Below, in pieces: positions 6,056 through 9,141 of a stretch of 9,141 bases of DNA. The notes beneath the pieces are model-generated. The model was given only the letters and a program-made list of their open reading frames with translations. It searched no databases and was not told the DNA's origin. Made by a program: the position numbers and the translations under genes. Origin of the DNA: Campylobacterota bacterium (GTDB lineage Bacteria; Campylobacterota; Campylobacteria; Campylobacterales; Sulfurovaceae); the NCBI GenBank assembly GCA_030595845.1, contig JAUVCL010000080.1:1-9141 (forward strand). Direction: 5' to 3'. How positions within the stretch are numbered: position 1 is the stretch's first letter; each line of letters starts with the position of its first letter.

Positions 6056-7404
6056 TAATGGCCGAACAGACAAAAAAAATATCTCTTGCCATCTTACTGG
6101 CTCTCATTTCCTTTGCTGCGATGATACTTTTCTTCAATCTCCAACAGTCCCTAATGGTCGCAGCTATCGTACTGATGGTCACATTATGGACCAACGAAGG
6201 TTTGCCTCTTGCTGTGGTTTCTCTCTTACCTATCGTCATGTTCCCTGCCTTTGGCGTTCTAAGCACCAAAGAAACAGCTGTTAACTATGCTAACCCTATT
6301 ATCTACCTCTTTTTAGGTGGTTTTCTCATTGCCATAGCTGTCGAAAAAACGGGTCTGCATAAGATCATAGCAAATAAAATGCTGGGGCTTTTCCCAAGCT
6401 CTGCCCGTGGTATCATCTTTGCACTTATCATCACTTCAGGGCTTTTAAGTTCCGTACTTTCCAACACCACCACAACCCTACTTCTCCTTCCTATTGCACT
6501 CTTTTTAACAGAGGATGTAAAACTTAAAATGCGTCTGGCACTGGGTATCGCTTACGGGGCAAGTATCGGAGGGATTTTAACGCCTATCGGTACACCACCA
6601 AATCTCATACTGATGGGAGTCATGGAAGAGCTTGGTATGGAAGCTATTCCTTTTGCCAAGTGGATGTACATGGTATCACCTCTGGTTTTAGTTATGTTTA
6701 TCGTAGTAGGGTTTGTATTGAGCATAGGACTTAAAGATGTAAGTATCGATGCGGATCTTAGTACTGAGCCTCTTAACAAAGATCAAAAAAAGGTTATGTA
6801 TCTCATAGGTGCTTTGATCTTTATGCTTCTTATCAACGCACCCATCAAACCCTACTATAACGGTCTGGGTCTAAGTGAACCAGGCATCCTTCTCACCGCA
6901 GGTTTACTTCTTTTTGCACCGCCTTTTTCTATCTTAGACTGGATGCAGGACAAAGAAAATATCCCTTACCGCATTATGTTTCTTTTTGGTGCAGGGTTTG
7001 CTATCGCAGCAGCATTTACAAAAACAGGTATGGCTTCTGAGATCGCTTCATACCTTGTCGCATTTTCAGACATGCCCCTACTGCTCTTTTTACTCATTAT
7101 CGCTGCCATGGTCACATTCACCACAGAGATCACCTCTAACACAGCTTTGATCTCCATCATGCTTCCTATCCTCTTCAAGGTAGCAGAACAAACGGGTATA
7201 GATGCAACGCTTATCATGATGCTCGCAACAGTCTGTGCTTCTTATGCCTTCATGCTTCCTATCGCCACCCCGCCAAATGCCATTGCTATGAGTTCAGGGG
7301 TAGTCTCCATTAAAACGATGGCGACATATGGGATCATCTTTAATATTTTGGGAATTTTACTTATTGTTACTATTGCAAACACTTTTTGGGTCAATGTACT
7401 CTAA
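6052..7404 (+). CDS. DASS/SLC13-family anion:Na+ symporter
   Basis: 450-residue multi-pass inner-membrane transporter of the divalent anion:sodium symporter family (CitMHS/ArsB superfamily; VcINDY, SdcS and citrate/tartrate exchangers are relatives). Both inverted repeats carry the substrate/sodium SNT motif: SNTTTT at 137-142 and TSNTAL at 361-366. The matching proline-rich hairpins are LTPIGTPPN (176-184) and LPIATPPN (402-409). Typical substrates are succinate, fumarate, malate, citrate or 2-oxoglutarate, and occasionally sulfate. The specific anion is not readable here. The upstream reading overlaps the symporter stop as ATGA. An alternative start six bases on (M3, ATG at 6058) has better spacing from the GGAAGAG at 6043-6049 and gives MAEQTKK. 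The protein appears complete. Its position between an acidic-substrate symporter and a lipoprotein suggests a shared organic-acid uptake operon (inference). Confidence 0.9.
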   Translation: MIMAEQTKKISLAILLALISFAAMILFFNLQQSLMVAAIVLMVTLWTNEGLPLAVVSLLPIVMFPAFGVLSTKETAVNYANPIIYLFLGGFLIAIAVEKTGLHKIIANKMLGLFPSSARGIIFALIITSGLLSSVLSNTTTTLLLLPIALFLTEDVKLKMRLALGIAYGASIGGILTPIGTPPNLILMGVMEELGMEAIPFAKWMYMVSPLVLVMFIVVGFVLSIGLKDVSIDADLSTEPLNKDQKKVMYLIGALIFMLLINAPIKPYYNGLGLSEPGILLTAGLLLFAPPFSILDWMQDKENIPYRIMFLFGAGFAIAAAFTKTGMASEIASYLVAFSDMPLLLFLLIIAAMVTFTTEITSNTALISIMLPILFKVAEQTGIDATLIMMLATVCASYAFMLPIATPPNAIAMSSGVVSIKTMATYGIIFNILGILLIVTIANTFWVNVL

Positions 7405-7420
7405 ATCTTGAAAAAATAAA

Positions 7421-8293
7421 ATGATTAGAAAAAAACTTTTACTGCATATTATCATGAGTGGCACTGCATTTCTCCTGCTAACAGGGTGTGTCAAAACCAA
7501 CTGCCCTCTTCCAGACAATATTAATAAACATGTACAACAAGTGCAGATAAAATCGGACACAAGATCACATGACCTCAAACGAAACAGCTGGAGTATGGGC
7601 TCACTCTGTGCTGATCGTATCACTTTTAAAGAAGGAAAACAAACCTGGACTTTCCTGCTTGTCTGGAATACTGAACATCCAAAAGGACCCTTCTGGTATT
7701 TGCCTCATGACAATGAAGAGAGTGCTTTTGATGCTGCTGTTTATGCTGCTAAACATTATGGTGGAGGCTTCCTTGCCATAGAATCAAATGATCAACGTCA
7801 TGTCTCAGGAAAAGATCCAAACAGGAACTTCAAAAGAGATTCCCTTTACGGTAAAAAGATCTGCAAAATCATTGATACCTATAAACCTGTACAGCTTCCT
7901 TATCTGGCTCTACATACCAACGCAGAAGGACACATTAAAAATGGTGGTTCAGGTACGGTATCTATGAGACAATATTCCAAAAATATTCTTGCCTTCCCTG
8001 CTGGGAAGATCAGGAGTGGTCAGCAAAAAGGTTTTGAAGATGAAGATACACTCATTTACCTTGCTGGGAAAAAAGTACAGAAAGATAAAATCAAAAAATT
8101 TACTGCCGTAGGTCTAAATGTTAAATTTGAGAAAGTCACAAGGAAGTCCAATGACAACTCCATGTCAAACTGTATTGTCTTACACCAAAAGCATAACAAT
8201 TACATCAATATAGAAACCGAACACGGAGACATCGCTACACACAAAAAGATGATAGACAAAGTCATGAAGATCATAGGGCAAAAGCGTATCTAG
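7421..8293 (+). CDS. Putative lipoprotein with M14 carboxypeptidase/aspartoacylase-like zinc motifs
   Basis: 290-residue protein with a lipoprotein signal: basic MIRKK, a hydrophobic core, then the lipobox LLTG-C23. After cleavage it would be lipid-anchored facing the periplasm or the cell surface. The pattern recalls the M14 metallopeptidase fold, especially compact aspartoacylase/succinylglutamate desuccinylase-type members. It has an HxxE pair, LPHDNEE (H96, E99), an arginine at 126, the substrate-carboxylate motif DPNRNF (N134, R135), a third metal ligand in LALHTN (H165), and a late YINIETEHGD (261-270) that could supply the catalytic glutamate. If so, it would hydrolyse an amide bond next to a free carboxylate, as in peptides, muropeptides or N-acyl amino acids. 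It starts 16 bp after the DASS gene with no good Shine-Dalgarno, suggesting it is translated as part of that operon. The lipoprotein call is firm; the enzyme class is moderate, and family and substrate are unproven. Confidence 0.65.
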   Translation: MIRKKLLLHIIMSGTAFLLLTGCVKTNCPLPDNINKHVQQVQIKSDTRSHDLKRNSWSMGSLCADRITFKEGKQTWTFLLVWNTEHPKGPFWYLPHDNEESAFDAAVYAAKHYGGGFLAIESNDQRHVSGKDPNRNFKRDSLYGKKICKIIDTYKPVQLPYLALHTNAEGHIKNGGSGTVSMRQYSKNILAFPAGKIRSGQQKGFEDEDTLIYLAGKKVQKDKIKKFTAVGLNVKFEKVTRKSNDNSMSNCIVLHQKHNNYINIETEHGDIATHKKMIDKVMKIIGQKRI

Positions 8294-8530
8294 CCCTAGC
8301 TTTCCAAGCTGTATTATAGTTCTCTTTTTAAGTCTCTTTTTGGGACAGGTTAAAATATGAGTCTATTACGAAAAATCAATCGGCACCAAATCTTACAAAA
8401 TATTTCTGATTCTTATTTAATACTACTTGATGTTATGTAATGTTCATTCATTAAATAGCTTTTTTACTATCTCTCTAAATTTAGACTTGGAATGTGGCTA
8501 ACTATTCTATTTTATAAAGTTTTCTCTATA
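8294..8530. other. AT-rich intergenic stretch
   Basis: This 237-bp gap separates the end of the plus-strand operon from the convergent small membrane-protein gene. It holds a weak hairpin (AGCTT-TCC-AAGCT, 8298-8310) and two copies of TCTCTTTTT (8321-8329 and 8333-8341). There is also a doubtful 27-codon ORF (8357-8440) and a 12-nt perfect palindrome, TCTAAATTTAGA (8474-8485). No convincing rho-independent terminator is seen for either flanking gene. Confidence 0.6.
8357..8440 (+). CDS. Doubtful small ORF (27 aa)
   Basis: ATG at 8357 opens a 27-codon frame ending in TAA. A weak ribosome site, ACAGGTT, precedes it by about 8 nt. The product begins MSLLRKINRHQ and ends in a hydrophobic stretch (residues 20-27). 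It matches nothing I recognise. It could be a real small protein, the 5' remnant of a decayed gene, or chance in AT-rich sequence; chance is the default reading. Confidence 0.15.
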   Translation: MSLLRKINRHQILQNISDSYLILLDVM

Positions 8531-8887
8531 TTAATTATCATCCCTAGCAGAGAAAAAAAGAAATAATACTGTCGGTAAGCCAGCTATAGTGAGTAGAATA
8601 ATTGCTCCCGTTGCAACCATTACAGAACTACGATTCAATATCCATATAAATTGTCCTATTACACTTATACTTGCCAAAACAATAGCTATCATTAATATAG
8701 CAGATCCACTCTCCTTAAAAAGAAATCCAATAATGAGAAGTATATAAGGTATCATTCCAAAAAAAATCGTGCCTAAAACTATAGGTGTATACCTATATTT
8801 CTCTTTACTGTAGGTATTAAGAGTTTTACCAAACCATACTGCAAATAGCAGAAGTGTCATTGATCCCAATAATGTCACTATATCCAT
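8531..8887 (-). CDS. Small four-helix integral membrane protein, unknown function
   Basis: 118-residue hydrophobic protein with four predicted transmembrane segments at roughly 2-22, 34-57, 61-84 and 88-113. A short polar loop, NTYSKEKYRYT (24-34), joins the first two, and the tail is polar (SARDDN). No conserved motif or family is recognised. The start is the ATG at 8887-8885, because AAGGAG lies 5 nt before it. A longer reading from a TTG at 8905-8903 would begin upstream of that ribosome site and adds only six residues. It is convergent with the lipoprotein operon. It lies 126 bp after the stop of another minus-strand gene, with which it could be cotranscribed. That it is a real gene is likely, given the length, the hydrophobic pattern and the strong ribosome site; its role is unknown. 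Confidence 0.7.
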   Translation of the reverse strand: MDIVTLLGSMTLLLFAVWFGKTLNTYSKEKYRYTPIVLGTIFFGMIPYILLIIGFLFKESGSAILMIAIVLASISVIGQFIWILNRSSVMVATGAIILLTIAGLPTVLFLFFSARDDN

Positions 8888-8892
8888 TGCTA

Positions 8893-8898
8893 CTCCTT
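8893..8898 (-). promoter_or_regulatory. Shine-Dalgarno site of the small membrane protein
   Basis: On the minus strand GAAGGAGTAGCAATGG places AAGGAG 5 nt before the ATG at 8887. This decides the start in favour of that ATG over the upstream TTG. Confidence 0.75.
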
Positions 8899-9013
8899 CT
8901 TTCAATTAAGTAGAGAAATACCCTCTCTTATGCTTTCTAATTACTGTTTTTACTTCTTTCTGAGTATCAGTATTTTCTGTGACTCCTAGTTCTATAGAGA
9001 AACCTTTATTGTT

Positions 9014-9141
9014 TTAAAGTGCTTTTGTCTTTTTGGGTGCACGCATCTCTTTTTGATTTCTTTCTTCCAATACCGTATCAACATAGCTAAGAATTAAACT
9101 CATCGACATATCTGCACCAATCGACATATGAAGACGGATCA
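9014..9141 (-). CDS. 3' end of an unrecognised gene (runs off the right edge)
   Basis: The minus strand reads in from the right edge as an open frame of 41 codons ending in TAA at 9016-9014. The visible C-terminus has a helical-looking part, MSLILSYVDTVLEERN, followed by a basic tail ending KKTKAL. No family could be recognised from so short a piece. A basic C-terminal tail just before the stop looks natural. However, the same frame continues open for 35 codons beyond the stop (9013-8909), so a premature stop in a longer gene cannot be excluded. The next gene on this strand is the small membrane protein. Confidence 0.5.
   Translation of the reverse strand, partial: IRLHMSIGADMSMSLILSYVDTVLEERNQKEMRAPKKTKAL

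Noticed and set aside
8298..8310. Hairpin AGCTT-TCC-AAGCT as terminator of the transporter/lipoprotein operon
   Set aside because: Only five base pairs, and the nearest T-run begins about 15 nt later, so it does not fit a rho-independent terminator.
8474..8485. Perfect palindrome TCTAAATTTAGA as a regulator site
   Set aside because: It sits between convergent gene ends, not in a promoter, and no second copy was noticed.
8888..8905. TTG at 8905 as start of the small membrane protein
   Set aside because: The strong AAGGAG lies inside this extension and is ideally spaced for the ATG at 8887.
1..9141. tRNA, rRNA, CRISPR, insertion sequence or toxin-antitoxin pair
   Set aside because: No cloverleaf-like segments, spaced direct repeats, transposase motifs or terminal inverted repeats were seen on reading both strands.

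Overview
The window looks like ordinary chromosome from a low-to-moderate GC member of the Campylobacterota (epsilonproteobacteria), probably a sulfur-oxidising genus of the Sulfurovum/Sulfurimonas kind. That placement is an inference. It rests on base composition, AAGGA-type Shine-Dalgarno sites, TATAAT -10 boxes without clear -35 boxes, a sulfide:quinone oxidoreductase-like flavoprotein, and a stand-alone glutamate synthase-like flavoprotein. No RNA gene, CRISPR array, insertion sequence or phage gene was found.

Left part (1-1393): the start of rodA (minus strand, running off the left edge) is divergent from pgeF (plus strand). Both concern peptidoglycan: RodA polymerises glycan strands, and PgeF removes wrongly built muropeptide precursors. 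They share a 71-bp gap in which oppositely oriented -10-like boxes overlap.

Middle part (1370-4594, minus strand): a membrane-anchored glutamate synthase-domain flavoprotein is followed after 39 bp by a Tat-signal sulfide:quinone oxidoreductase-like protein, probably as one operon. The oxidoreductase gene ends inside the 3' end of pgeF (24-bp tail-to-tail overlap).

Right-middle part (4733-8293, plus strand): a three-gene operon starts divergently from the glutamate synthase-like gene. It encodes a dicarboxylate/acidic amino acid:cation symporter (SDF/DAACS family), a DASS/SLC13 anion symporter whose start overlaps the symporter stop codon, and a lipoprotein with M14 metallocarboxypeptidase/aspartoacylase-like zinc motifs. 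A plausible but unproven theme is surface release and uptake of acidic amino acids or dicarboxylates, next to a glutamate synthase-like redox enzyme.

Right end (8294-9141): an AT-rich gap holding little besides a doubtful 27-codon ORF, a small four-helix membrane protein of unknown function (minus strand), and the 3' end of an unrecognised minus-strand gene. That last frame stays open for 35 codons past its stop codon.

Nothing here is clearly a new system. The most interesting items are the exported SQR-like enzyme with shifted cysteines, its pairing with a membrane-anchored glutamate synthase-like protein, and the M14-like lipoprotein in a transporter operon.
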